Below are positions 8,082-15,024 of a stretch of 17,018 nt of DNA, piece after piece. The notes under the pieces are model-generated. The model did not search any database and was not told the origin of the DNA. It worked only from the letters and a program-made list of their open reading frames with translations. Both the position numbers and the translations under genes were made by a program. Source of the DNA: Deltaproteobacteria bacterium (GTDB lineage Bacteria > Bdellovibrionota > JACOXK01); contig JACPKQ010000002.1 of NCBI GenBank assembly GCA_016186995.1, positions 1 to 17,018 of the forward strand. Direction: 5' to 3'. Every line of letters starts with the position of its first letter. The first letter of the stretch is position 1.

Positions 8082-9132
8082 GAATATCAAACGTATCGCT
8101 TTTTTCTTAGGAAGTATCATGGTTCTTTTTGTTTTCCAGATTTCTTATTCGGAAGAAATTGACCCCTATAACTCATATCAATGGCATGGAAGGAAGGGCG
8201 AAGATTGGTATGAGTGGTGGTATTTTAAACTCATCGATCCAAAAACAAAAACGCCTTTTTATTTCGTGTATGGGGTTGTCAATCCTTGGGATATTTCTCA
8301 AAAGAAAGAATCTTCTAGAGCTATGGTCAGTATTGGAGATTTTTCAAATCACACCATGATGACACAAAACTTTTCTCCCAAAAGTTTTAGCGCAAGTAGA
8401 GAAAGACCACTTGTAAGCATTGGAGAATATAATTTAGCAACAGATCAAAAAATAGAAGGGTTCATTTTTCAAAATGGATATTATGCACGATGGAATTTAA
8501 AAATTAAAAAAATTCGCGGATGGCAAGCGATGGGGTGGGGTATGCCTCTTAAGGTTTTTAACATTTGGTGGTACCCCGCTCAAATGGATGCCACGTTTTC
8601 TGGAACAATAGAGATGAATGGAAAAGTTTATGAGATTGAGGATGCTGATGGTTATCAAGATCGTAACTGGGGGACTTCATTTCCAAAATGGTGGTATTGG
8701 ATGGTTTCAAACTCTTTTGTAGAAAATGAAAACTCTTCTTTAGCTTCTGGAGGAGGAAGCGCAGCAACTCAATATGGTCTTCCCCTTCCGACAGCTGTTC
8801 TTATAGGGCTGTATCATGAAGATAAAATGTATAGTTTTCGTTCCTCTGATATTGGAAACTATATTGATTATGATATTAAAATGGGAAGTTGGAATATCAC
8901 AGCCATTCAACCTAATTATAAAATAGAACTTCAAGCAAGCTGTGATTTAGATGAACTTATGGATCTTGAGTTTATAACCCCAGGAGGTCAAGTTTTTCAT
9001 GATTATGAAACCTTAACCGGAACACTTTCTGTAAAACTTTACGAGAGAAGTTTTTTTAGATGGAAAGAAATTGCCTCTTTAAGCTCTATCGATACAGCGG
9101 GCTTAGAGTTAGGCCTTGATCGTGAATTATAA
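8074..9132 (+). CDS. Exported tocopherol cyclase (VTE1-like) family protein
   Basis: The 352 residues have a signal peptide (Lys3-Lys6-Arg7, long hydrophobic core, cut after S-Y-S near residue 26). The rest carries the hallmarks of the tocopherol cyclase family: an N-terminal W-Y-E-W-W-Y-F-K segment followed by Y-G-V-V-N-P, a central Y-Q-D-R-N-W-G-T-S-F-P-K-W-W-Y-W block, an S-G-G-G stretch before L-P-L, and the C-terminal D-T-A-G-L-E-L-G motif. The cyanobacterial and plant enzymes close the chromanol ring of tocopherol precursors. Length is close to the cyanobacterial enzyme (about 360). Whether this exported homologue cyclises anything is unknown; it may be a lipocalin-like lipid binder. 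The start at 8074 overlaps the lipoprotein stop by 8 bases. It is the last gene of the operon. Confidence 0.8.
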   Translation: MNKNIKRIAFFLGSIMVLFVFQISYSEEIDPYNSYQWHGRKGEDWYEWWYFKLIDPKTKTPFYFVYGVVNPWDISQKKESSRAMVSIGDFSNHTMMTQNFSPKSFSASRERPLVSIGEYNLATDQKIEGFIFQNGYYARWNLKIKKIRGWQAMGWGMPLKVFNIWWYPAQMDATFSGTIEMNGKVYEIEDADGYQDRNWGTSFPKWWYWMVSNSFVENENSSLASGGGSAATQYGLPLPTAVLIGLYHEDKMYSFRSSDIGNYIDYDIKMGSWNITAIQPNYKIELQASCDLDELMDLEFITPGGQVFHDYETLTGTLSVKLYERSFFRWKEIASLSSIDTAGLELGLDREL

Positions 9133-9262
9133 CGGCGAAGATTGTCTTTAACTGTTTCAAACTGGTTTGGAAAGTAATTCATTGTATCTACAACAGCAAA
9201 CTGTGGTAGAGGAGAATCTTTATAAGAATTTACTAGATGATGAAGGGTGCCGGCAAGAGATA

Positions 9263-9290
9263 AGTTAAAGCTTAATGAGTTAAAGCTTAA
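9263..9290. repeat. Tandem 13-bp direct repeat upstream of the TPR gene promoter
   Basis: AGTTAAAGCTTAA occurs at 9263-9275 and again at 9278-9290, a 15-base period. Each copy contains the near-dyad TTAA-A-GCTTAA. The second copy ends one base before a possible -35 hexamer, so the pair may be an activator or repressor binding site for the TPR gene. Confidence 0.5.
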
Positions 9291-9291
9291 C

Positions 9292-9319
9292 CTGAAAGTA
9301 TCCGAATAAGTTCTAGAAT
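9292..9319 (+). promoter_or_regulatory. Possible promoter of the TPR gene
   Basis: CTGAAA (9292-9297, four of six to the -35 consensus) and TAGAAT (9314-9319, five of six to the -10) are 16 bases apart. Transcription would start near 9326, giving a very short leader into AGGAGG. The weak -35 next to tandem repeats fits an activator-dependent promoter. Confidence 0.35.
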
Positions 9320-9329
9320 TAATGTTTTC

Positions 9330-9335
9330 AGGAGG
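9330..9335 (+). promoter_or_regulatory. Consensus Shine-Dalgarno of the TPR gene
   Basis: AGGAGG lies six bases before the ATG at 9342 and fixes that start. It is one of only two perfect ribosome sites seen in the window and suggests strong translation. Confidence 0.75.
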
Positions 9336-9341
9336 ATCAAT

Positions 9342-10919
9342 ATGCGAAGAATTCAGAGTTTCACCCTGTTATTTATGATGGGTGGTTTCATACTAACCTC
9401 CATATATTTTAATAAGACTTATGCCCAGGATGCCTCTTTCTATAATAGTCAGGGAATAGCTAAATTCGAGGCACGTGACTATGCGGGAGCCATTACCGAT
9501 TTTACGAGAGCGATAGAACTTGATCCTTATAATTTTCAACCTTATTACAATCGTGGCAGGGCGAGATATGAACAGAGGAATTATGACACTGCGATCCATG
9601 ACTTTAGCAGAGCCATTGAGCTTAATCCAAATTATCTTGATTCTTATAATGAGCGAGGCATAGCTCATCATGATAAAAGGAATCTTGATAGTGCCATGGC
9701 TGATTTTACAAGAGCAATAGAATTTGATCCTTATAATTTTCGTCCTTATTACAATCGTGGCCTTGTGCGAAGGGACAAGGGAGATGTTGAGGGGGCCATT
9801 GCTGACTATACAAAAGCTATCGAACTCAATCCAAGAAATGAAAAGGCCTATTACCAAAGGGGAAGAATCAAATCTGTGAAGAAGGATATTGACGGAGCGA
9901 TTCAAGATATGACAAAGGCACTTGAAATTAATCCATCAAATCAAGGAACAGCATTCTATCTGAGCGACCTCCAGGCGGAAAAAAAACAATTACTACTGGA
10001 ACAGAGCCTCGACAGTTATACAAAAGAGATCAAGATAAATCCACGAAATCAATTAGCGTACTACAATCGAGGTTTAGCCTGGTGGTCAGATAATAATTAC
10101 GATGAGGCTATCAAAGACTTTTCTGAAGCGATTAAAATCAATCCACAATATGAGCTTGCATACTACAATCGGGCGCGGGTGAAAGAGTTAAAAGGAGATT
10201 ACAAGGGTGCCATTAAAGACTATTCAAAGGCCATCAAACTGAACCCCAAAGATGAAAAAATTTATTACGAAAGAGGATGGTCGAAAAAACTTAAAGGAGA
10301 TTACGACGGAGCCATCAGCGATGTTACCAAAGCGATTGAGATTAATAAGATGTATGCACCCGCTTATAGTGATCGTGGCTTGCTTCACCACATTAGGGGA
10401 GAATACAAGATGGCACTTCAGGACTATAACGAATTGTACAGGTTAAATCCTCAATACTCACAACTCTATGTAAGAAGGGGCTATCTTTATTATGACATGG
10501 GTTCATGGGGAGAAGCTCTTTCCCATTTTGAAAAGGCGTTAAAACTTTTTCCTGCAGCCGACCAGGATTATTTCATGCTCAGAACTTGGATCATTCGCTC
10601 AAGATTAGGAGAAAGAGAGTTGGCAAATAAGGAACTTAAGGAATACTTTAATATTCGTACAAAGGATCAGAGTAATCTCTGGGAGGGTAAGGCGGCATCT
10701 TTTCTCCTCGGTGAACTCTCAGAAGATGCGTTTTTCAAATCATCGACCAGTAAAGAAGAAAAATTTGCGGCTTACTTCTATGCCGGGATAAAGCGTTTGA
10801 TTGATGGGGACAAAACAAAGGCCAAGGAATATTTTAAAAAATGTTTAGCTATGAAACTAACTGATTTCTTTGAGTTTCAGAGCGCAGAAGCAGAACTCCG
10901 ACGATTGACGCAAAATTAA
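9342..10919 (+). CDS. Exported tetratricopeptide-repeat (TPR) protein
   Basis: The 525 residues start with a signal peptide or anchor (Arg2-Arg3, hydrophobic core to about residue 26, possible cut after T-Y-A at residue 28). From about residue 31 to 410 there are roughly eleven 34-residue TPR units of the form Y-Y-N-R-G-x-x-x-x-x-x-x-x-x-G-A-I-x-D-Y-x-K-A-I-x-L-N-P. One unit near residues 205-235 is degenerate and slightly longer. The C-terminal part (about 440-520) has the G-D-x-x-x-A-K-E-Y-F-x-K-C-L element often closing such proteins. TPR superhelices bind partner proteins; the partner here is unknown and the location is probably periplasmic. It has its own promoter region and strong ribosome site, so it need not belong to the preceding operon. 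Third-codon positions look less AT-rich than in the neighbouring envelope genes, a possible sign of different origin. Confidence 0.88.
   Translation: MRRIQSFTLLFMMGGFILTSIYFNKTYAQDASFYNSQGIAKFEARDYAGAITDFTRAIELDPYNFQPYYNRGRARYEQRNYDTAIHDFSRAIELNPNYLDSYNERGIAHHDKRNLDSAMADFTRAIEFDPYNFRPYYNRGLVRRDKGDVEGAIADYTKAIELNPRNEKAYYQRGRIKSVKKDIDGAIQDMTKALEINPSNQGTAFYLSDLQAEKKQLLLEQSLDSYTKEIKINPRNQLAYYNRGLAWWSDNNYDEAIKDFSEAIKINPQYELAYYNRARVKELKGDYKGAIKDYSKAIKLNPKDEKIYYERGWSKKLKGDYDGAISDVTKAIEINKMYAPAYSDRGLLHHIRGEYKMALQDYNELYRLNPQYSQLYVRRGYLYYDMGSWGEALSHFEKALKLFPAADQDYFMLRTWIIRSRLGERELANKELKEYFNIRTKDQSNLWEGKAASFLLGELSEDAFFKSSTSKEEKFAAYFYAGIKRLIDGDKTKAKEYFKKCLAMKLTDFFEFQSAEAELRRLTQN
9498..9764 (+). repeat. 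Intragenic duplication of two TPR units
   Basis: The stretch at 9498-9560 recurs at 9702-9764 with only a few base changes (both encode D-F-T-R-A-I-E-x-D-P-Y-N-F-x-P-Y-Y-N-R-G). The offset is exactly 204 bases, that is 68 codons or two TPR units. The nucleotide-level identity is much higher than between other repeats in the same gene, so this is a recent duplication or gene-conversion event. Confidence 0.7.
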
Positions 10920-10933
10920 CTTCAACAAAAATT

Positions 10934-11007
10934 TCGGGGTGAGAGGATTCGAACCTCCGACCCCCTGCTCCCAAAGCAGGTGCGCTAGCCAGCTGCGCTA
11001 CACCCCG
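10934..11007 (-). tRNA. tRNA-Pro (anticodon UGG)
   Basis: A full cloverleaf can be drawn on the minus strand: acceptor CGGGGTG (from 11007) pairs with CACCCCG (to 10935), discriminator A at 10934. The D arm is GCGC-x-GCGC type, the anticodon stem is CCTGC/GCAGG with loop TTTGGGA (anticodon TGG), and the T arm is GGAGG-TTCGAAT-CCTCT with standard T-loop. CCA is not encoded, so it must be added after transcription. It lies 46 bases downstream of rdgB on the same strand and may be co-transcribed with rph-rdgB. It is convergent with the TPR gene, which ends 14 bases away. Confidence 0.95.
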
Positions 11008-11053
11008 ATATAAACTATAAGTTTTAAGCTCTTAGTGGTAAGTAGGCAAGTTA

Positions 11054-11650
11054 TTATTTTATATACTTGGGTAGAAGTTCTTTAAGTCGTTTCATGGCCT
11101 TACCACGATGACTTATTTCGTTTTTTTTTGCTAAGGTAAGCTCGGCCATGGTACAGTTGAGGAGAGGTATGAAGAAAATAGGGTCGTAACCAAACCCGTT
11201 ATTGCCTCGTGGTTTAAGAATCATTTCTCCTTCGCAGGATTCTTTAATAACATCAGAATTACCATTAGGATGAACAATGCTAATCACGCATTTAAAAGTG
11301 GCCTTTTTACTTATATCTTGAGGAAGCTTTTTAAGCTCTTCTAAAACTTTTTTAATGTTATCACTAGCTCCTGCTTGAGGTCCCGCATATCGTGAAGAGT
11401 AAACCCCTGGAGCCTTATTAAGAGCTTCTATTTCAAGACCGGAATCATCTGCAATAGCGATTTTACCTGTGTACTGACAAACAGCGTGGGCTTTTTTAAA
11501 AGCATTTTCAAAATAAGTTTTTCCATCTTCAATAATACCCGGAAAATCAGGATAATCTTCTAAAGAAAAAACAATAATATTTTTATCGGAGAGATAGTTT
11601 TTAATCTCTTCGATCTTACCCTTATTGTTAGAAGCAATAACTATTTCCAT
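11054..11650 (-). CDS. rdgB: Non-canonical purine NTP pyrophosphatase (RdgB/HAM1)
   Basis: The 198 residues match the family length (about 197). It hydrolyses dITP, ITP and XTP to monophosphates plus pyrophosphate in the cytoplasm, keeping deaminated purines out of DNA and RNA. Motifs: the nucleotide-binding S-N-N-K-G-K at residues 7-12, F-E-N-A-F-K-K-A near 48, the metal/catalytic A-D-D-S-G-L-E-I-E-A-L near 67-77, P-G-V-Y-S-S-R-Y-A-G, G-F-G-Y-D-P-I-F near 153, and S-H-R-G-K-A near 181. It lies 37 bases downstream of rph on the same strand, a common bacterial pairing. An AAGGAG-like stretch exists in the gap but sits far (about 25 bases) from the ATG, and an in-frame stop prevents any upstream start, so initiation appears weak or coupled to rph. 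Confidence 0.95.
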   Translation of the reverse strand: MEIVIASNNKGKIEEIKNYLSDKNIIVFSLEDYPDFPGIIEDGKTYFENAFKKAHAVCQYTGKIAIADDSGLEIEALNKAPGVYSSRYAGPQAGASDNIKKVLEELKKLPQDISKKATFKCVISIVHPNGNSDVIKESCEGEMILKPRGNNGFGYDPIFFIPLLNCTMAELTLAKKNEISHRGKAMKRLKELLPKYIK

Positions 11651-11687
11651 TTTTTATTTATTAAAGATTTTTACAACGACTCCTTTT

Positions 11688-12383
11688 TTACTTTAAGTAC
11701 TTTTTTTGTACAGTTATAACTTTTTCTATACCAGCCAAGGCTGTGCTTGTCATCTCGCTGAGTTCTTCTTGAGAGAAAGTAGATTCTTCTCCTGTGCCTT
11801 GAATTTCAACAAATTTTTTACTTCCTGTTACAACAAAATTCATATCCACCCGGGCTTGAGAGTCTTCGTTATAATCTAAATCTAAAAGAACCTCATCTTT
11901 TAGAATTCCAACACTGACAGCAACAAGTGTGTCATTTAAAGCCGATTCTAAACCCTCTGTTTTTAAAGCTTGGTAAAGAGCAATGTAAGCACCTGTAATA
12001 GAAGCACAGCGTGTACCACCATCTGCTTGAAGCACGTCGCAATCTATGTAAATTGTTTTTTCGGGAAGCTCAGAGAGGTTAGCTACGGCTCTTAAAGATC
12101 TTCCGATAAGTCTTTGAATTTCATACGTTCTGCCACCTAAGCTTTTTCTTTCTCTTTGCTTTCTTTGATGAGTCGCAGTTGGAAGCATGGCATATTCTGC
12201 TGTAATCCAACCTTGATTTTTGCCTTCAAGCCAGGGTGGTGTTTCATCTGCAATGGTCGCTGTACAAAGAATTTTATTTTTCCCCCATTCTATAAGTGTT
12301 GAGCCATGAGCTGTTTGAATAAACCCATTAGTAATAGAAATAGGGCGTAAATCATCCTTTTTTCGATTTTGTGATCTTTTCAT
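11688..12383 (-). CDS. rph: Ribonuclease PH
   Basis: The 231 residues compare with about 238 usually. It is a phosphate-dependent 3' exoribonuclease that trims tRNA precursors to the mature 3' end. Diagnostic stretches include D-D-L-R-P at the N-terminus, G-S-T-L-I-E-W-G, G-W-I-T-A-E-Y-A-M-L-P, T-H-Q-R, the G-R-T-Y-E-I-Q-R-L-I-G-R-S-L-R-A-V helix with RNA/phosphate-binding Arg residues, D-C-D-V-L-Q-A-D-G-G-T-R and A-S-I-T-G-A-Y. The N-terminus is a little short and lacks the usual P-D-G-R, having S-Q-N-R-K-K instead. It heads a probable rph-rdgB unit followed by tRNA-Pro. That is fitting, since both tRNAs in the window lack an encoded CCA and need 3' trimming. No Shine-Dalgarno is visible before the ATG. 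Confidence 0.95.
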   Translation of the reverse strand: MKRSQNRKKDDLRPISITNGFIQTAHGSTLIEWGKNKILCTATIADETPPWLEGKNQGWITAEYAMLPTATHQRKQRERKSLGGRTYEIQRLIGRSLRAVANLSELPEKTIYIDCDVLQADGGTRCASITGAYIALYQALKTEGLESALNDTLVAVSVGILKDEVLLDLDYNEDSQARVDMNFVVTGSKKFVEIQGTGEESTFSQEELSEMTSTALAGIEKVITVQKKYLK

Positions 12384-12393
12384 AATGGGTTAC

Positions 12394-12421
12394 TTACTAG
12401 TAGAATATTTCTTAATGTCAA
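12394..12421 (-). promoter_or_regulatory. Possible rph promoter with near-leaderless start
   Basis: On the minus strand a perfect -35 TTGACA (12416-12421) is followed, 16 bases on, by TAGTAA (12394-12399, only three of six). The expected start would be about 12387, a few bases before the ATG at 12383. This agrees with the absence of a ribosome site, suggesting a nearly leaderless rph transcript. The -10 is poor, so this is tentative. Confidence 0.3.
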
Positions 12422-12511
12422 AAATCTGTTTTTTGAAGGTTTCGAGCAGGAATTTGAATTTCAGGAACGCACCCGTTAGTAAGGTAAAAGCACCGGTGTT
12501 GGCAAGACCCA

Positions 12512-14902
12512 TTATTGGGAGAGCGAAAGAAGAGCTGCTTCAACAGCCTTATCATGTTCGTCAGGTGTTAAGGCGCGTCCTTTAACACCCAGTACCGTTC
12601 TTAATTTCGTGCGCACTTTATCCCACGTAGGTGTATTATAATGTTGATGGCACGCCACACAAAGTCCCTCTCGTTCCACTTTATCTCTTTCTGCTTGATT
12701 GAGAGGGCGATCTTTTAGAAGCGGCATGTTTTGAATTTGCTTACCACTTCTGGTAACAAGCTGATCCCATGAATAAGGAAATTCTTTAATGGCCGGAATT
12801 TGTGGCTTTGCATTTTTTGAGGTTGGAATATCTCCCCCTAACTCTTTTCCTTGATTTGCAAACAAGGGTGCATCTCCTTCAAGTTCACCAGCCGATCTAC
12901 TTTTACTCATACCATAGCCAATCGATTTTGGATTTGTATGACAACTTTCGCACGTTCTTGCCACAAGCGTATTGGCATGTGGTTGGAGGGGAGCAAGCGT
13001 GGGTGAATTGTATCCATCAGAGGTTTGATAAATTTTATTACGAGTAGTTACTTTTCCGTCTTTACCAACAAACGTCCACACAACCTGACAGCCTGGTACG
13101 GCAGGAGATACTTTTCCTTTATAATCCATAGCCAAAATAGGGTCTTCCCATCTTAAATACCCTACATTTTCAATCGCAATATCTCCGGGGGTTTCAGTAT
13201 TGACCTGTTTTCCCAAGGCATTTCTTTTTTCTGCAGATAAAGCCCAATCTGTCCCCATTTTATTGGCATCGTATTTAATATGACACCCAAAACATTGTGG
13301 AGCCGAAGTCGAGTGACAGGCATAGCAGTTTAGTTTTTCTATGTGCTGCGGTATGACGCTCATTGCCACATGACCCTGTTTTGTTTTCCATTTTTTTTCT
13401 AAATCAACATTTTTAAGCAAAGGAATTTTCCTTTTTTGCCCATCTTTTGAATTAACCAAAAAAGCCTCATGTTTTTCTTTAATCCAGCGCGTTTGTGGAT
13501 TTCCACGATTGGTAATGAGATATTCTTTTCCATCCTCTGTTTTAAAGACTCCTCGTTCTTTTTTAGTTGTCACAGGGGTTCCATATCCAATAGGTAATTC
13601 CCACGGATATTTTTGGGGTGTTCCATGACAATCTGAACAAGAAATTTCAACTTGGTAAAAAGTCACCGGATAAATATTTCCATCCCCATGCACATCAACT
13701 GAAGTATGGCAATCAGCACATTGCATGCCACGTTCGGCATGAAGATCAGCTCTCGTTTGATTATATTCTTTCGTAAAAAGGGGTTTTTGAGGATTTCCTT
13801 CTTCATCAAAGGGAGGTGTTTTTCCTGTTCCTACATACGCATGCTCAAAAAGTCCTGTAAAAGAAGTCCCGATTCTTTTTCCTCGGGTATGACAATGCGT
13901 GCACTGCTCGGCAGGAATACTCGTTGTAATTTTATGAAGCATGGGGTGAGATTCTTTATCTTTTGGTATGGTGGGATCACCCCCTTCATAAAGGGCATCA
14001 TTCGTATAAAGTGTATGGCAGGCTGCACATCCACCCGCTCTGTGATCTCCTCTTTTGGCTCGTCCTTCACCCCAGACATGGCAGCGTGCACATTGTTTTC
14101 TGTGCATATCTGCAAATCCTGCTTTGGCAGCTCCCCATAGCTTTGTTCCTTCTTCCAAATTTGGAATTTTTTCAGTCTTATGAAGTGCCTCGATAAAACC
14201 TTTATCTAAAGCCTTTTTAATCCATTCTTTATATTCCGGCGTTCCTGCAGAGGGGATAAGACCATCTGGATCATCCATATCAAAGTTGGCATATTTCCAA
14301 TGCCCTTTAGGAATCACGCCATTGGACATGAGTGTTTTATTGGCTTTTCCCGTTTCAAGTGCCATCAAAGCTCGTTCCATACGATACACATGATTGCTAC
14401 CCGTAGCCCCACTTGGATCTGAAGCAAAACTTTTAAACTGCATCAGGCTTCCACCGGAAGGATGATCTTTTACTTTCCCCATGAGTGTTTTTAAGGCATC
14501 TTTATCGCTATGACACTTAGCGCATCCCAATCCTTGATTTAAAACCCACATACTAGAAGGATTGGGATACATCCCGTTATGCGCTTCAGTTTTTGTTAAA
14601 GCATCGGGTTTTCCCTCATGGCATACCGCACATTCAAACCCAACTTTTCCTCCAGCATAAGCTAAAAGATAAGGCTGCATTTTTTCGTTAATGATTTCGA
14701 TTCCTTCATGACAAGAAAGGCACCCCTTTTCTTTTGCTTTCTCTAAACTGACTGAATCAAATTTTCCAGAAGAGGAATGAGAATCCACTTTTTGTTCTTG
14801 TTTGATCCAAAGAACGACACCTGTTACTAAAATTCCAACGCAAGCAAATGCAAAAAACGAAACGGTTGGGGCATTGATAATTTTACTTAATATCTTTTTC
14901 AT
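12512..14902 (-). CDS. Membrane-anchored dodecaheme (12 CXXCH) cytochrome c
   Basis: The 796 residues begin with a short basic N-terminus and a single hydrophobic segment (about residues 12-34), probably an uncleaved membrane anchor. The remainder faces the periplasm. Twelve CXXCH haem c sites are present: CLSCH, CAVCH, CAKCH, CARCH, CAACH, CTHCH, CADCH, CSDCH, CYACH, CFGCH, CESCH and CVACH. They are spread unevenly, three before residue 130, seven in the middle and two in the last quarter. Many extra His residues fit bis-His coordination. It probably moves electrons between the quinone pool and a periplasmic or extracellular acceptor. I cannot assign it to a named multihaem family, and no catalytic Lys- or Tyr-ligand signature is seen. 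The start is ATG at 14902; two TTG codons upstream are less likely. No clear ribosome site. The partner gene for a quinol oxidase is absent here. Confidence 0.88.
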   Translation of the reverse strand: MKKILSKIINAPTVSFFAFACVGILVTGVVLWIKQEQKVDSHSSSGKFDSVSLEKAKEKGCLSCHEGIEIINEKMQPYLLAYAGGKVGFECAVCHEGKPDALTKTEAHNGMYPNPSSMWVLNQGLGCAKCHSDKDALKTLMGKVKDHPSGGSLMQFKSFASDPSGATGSNHVYRMERALMALETGKANKTLMSNGVIPKGHWKYANFDMDDPDGLIPSAGTPEYKEWIKKALDKGFIEALHKTEKIPNLEEGTKLWGAAKAGFADMHRKQCARCHVWGEGRAKRGDHRAGGCAACHTLYTNDALYEGGDPTIPKDKESHPMLHKITTSIPAEQCTHCHTRGKRIGTSFTGLFEHAYVGTGKTPPFDEEGNPQKPLFTKEYNQTRADLHAERGMQCADCHTSVDVHGDGNIYPVTFYQVEISCSDCHGTPQKYPWELPIGYGTPVTTKKERGVFKTEDGKEYLITNRGNPQTRWIKEKHEAFLVNSKDGQKRKIPLLKNVDLEKKWKTKQGHVAMSVIPQHIEKLNCYACHSTSAPQCFGCHIKYDANKMGTDWALSAEKRNALGKQVNTETPGDIAIENVGYLRWEDPILAMDYKGKVSPAVPGCQVVWTFVGKDGKVTTRNKIYQTSDGYNSPTLAPLQPHANTLVARTCESCHTNPKSIGYGMSKSRSAGELEGDAPLFANQGKELGGDIPTSKNAKPQIPAIKEFPYSWDQLVTRSGKQIQNMPLLKDRPLNQAERDKVEREGLCVACHQHYNTPTWDKVRTKLRTVLGVKGRALTPDEHDKAVEAALLSLSQ

Positions 14903-14956
14903 CAACAACTTATATGCAAACGCTGTGTTCTTTCATAATATATAACCTAAGGTATA

Positions 14957-14968
14957 TGATCTATATCA
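14957..14968. promoter_or_regulatory. FNR/CRP-like site upstream of the multihaem cytochrome
   Basis: TGAT (14957-14960), four bases, then ATCA (14965-14968) give the symmetric core of the FNR box (consensus TTGAT-N4-ATCAA); the two outermost bases differ. It lies about 60 bases before the cytochrome ATG, with AT-rich -10-like sequences (TATTAT on the minus strand at 14935-14940) in between. Anaerobic control would suit a respiratory cytochrome. The spacing to the likely -10 is not the usual class II distance, so this remains tentative. Confidence 0.4.
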
Positions 14969-15001
14969 CTTTTTGGCGCAATTTATGTTCCATTAAGCAT
15001 G

Positions 15002-15017
15002 TACTACAGATGTAGTA
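15002..15017. promoter_or_regulatory. Short dyad TACTAC-N4-GTAGTA between DedA-like gene and cytochrome
   Basis: A perfect 6-bp inverted repeat with a 4-base loop lies just past the stop of the DedA-like gene on the minus strand. It is too short and lacks the U-run needed for a terminator, so an operator for the cytochrome gene is equally possible. Confidence 0.35.
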
Positions 15018-15024
15018 AATTCAA

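Larger units (their letters stand above)
9133..9341. other. 209-bp intergenic region with an unexplained open minus-strand frame
   Basis: No annotated gene. A minus-strand frame is stop-free from 9392 down to the stop at 9039-9041, crossing the whole gap and reading a balanced, protein-like sequence (for example F-A-V-V-D-T-M-N-Y-F-P-N and V-K-D-N-L-R-R-Y-N). Its only ATG is at 9182, so no normal start covers it. It could be a decayed gene fragment or chance. The right third holds the promoter region of the TPR gene. Confidence 0.3.

Noticed and set aside
9150-9175. CAAAC-TG-GTTTG dyad after the envelope operon as a terminator
   Set aside because: The loop is too small, the stem is weak and there is no U-run.
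9393-9905. 170-codon minus-strand frame within the TPR gene
   Set aside because: It is the shadow of the repeated TPR codons (low-complexity Ile/Arg pattern) with no ribosome site.
12385-12585. 66-codon plus-strand frame between rph and the cytochrome
   Set aside because: It overlaps the end of the cytochrome gene, has no ribosome site and no protein-like composition.
13706-14196. Plus-strand frames inside the cytochrome gene
   Set aside because: They are opposite-strand shadows of Cys/His-rich codons; the minus strand has twelve CXXCH motifs.
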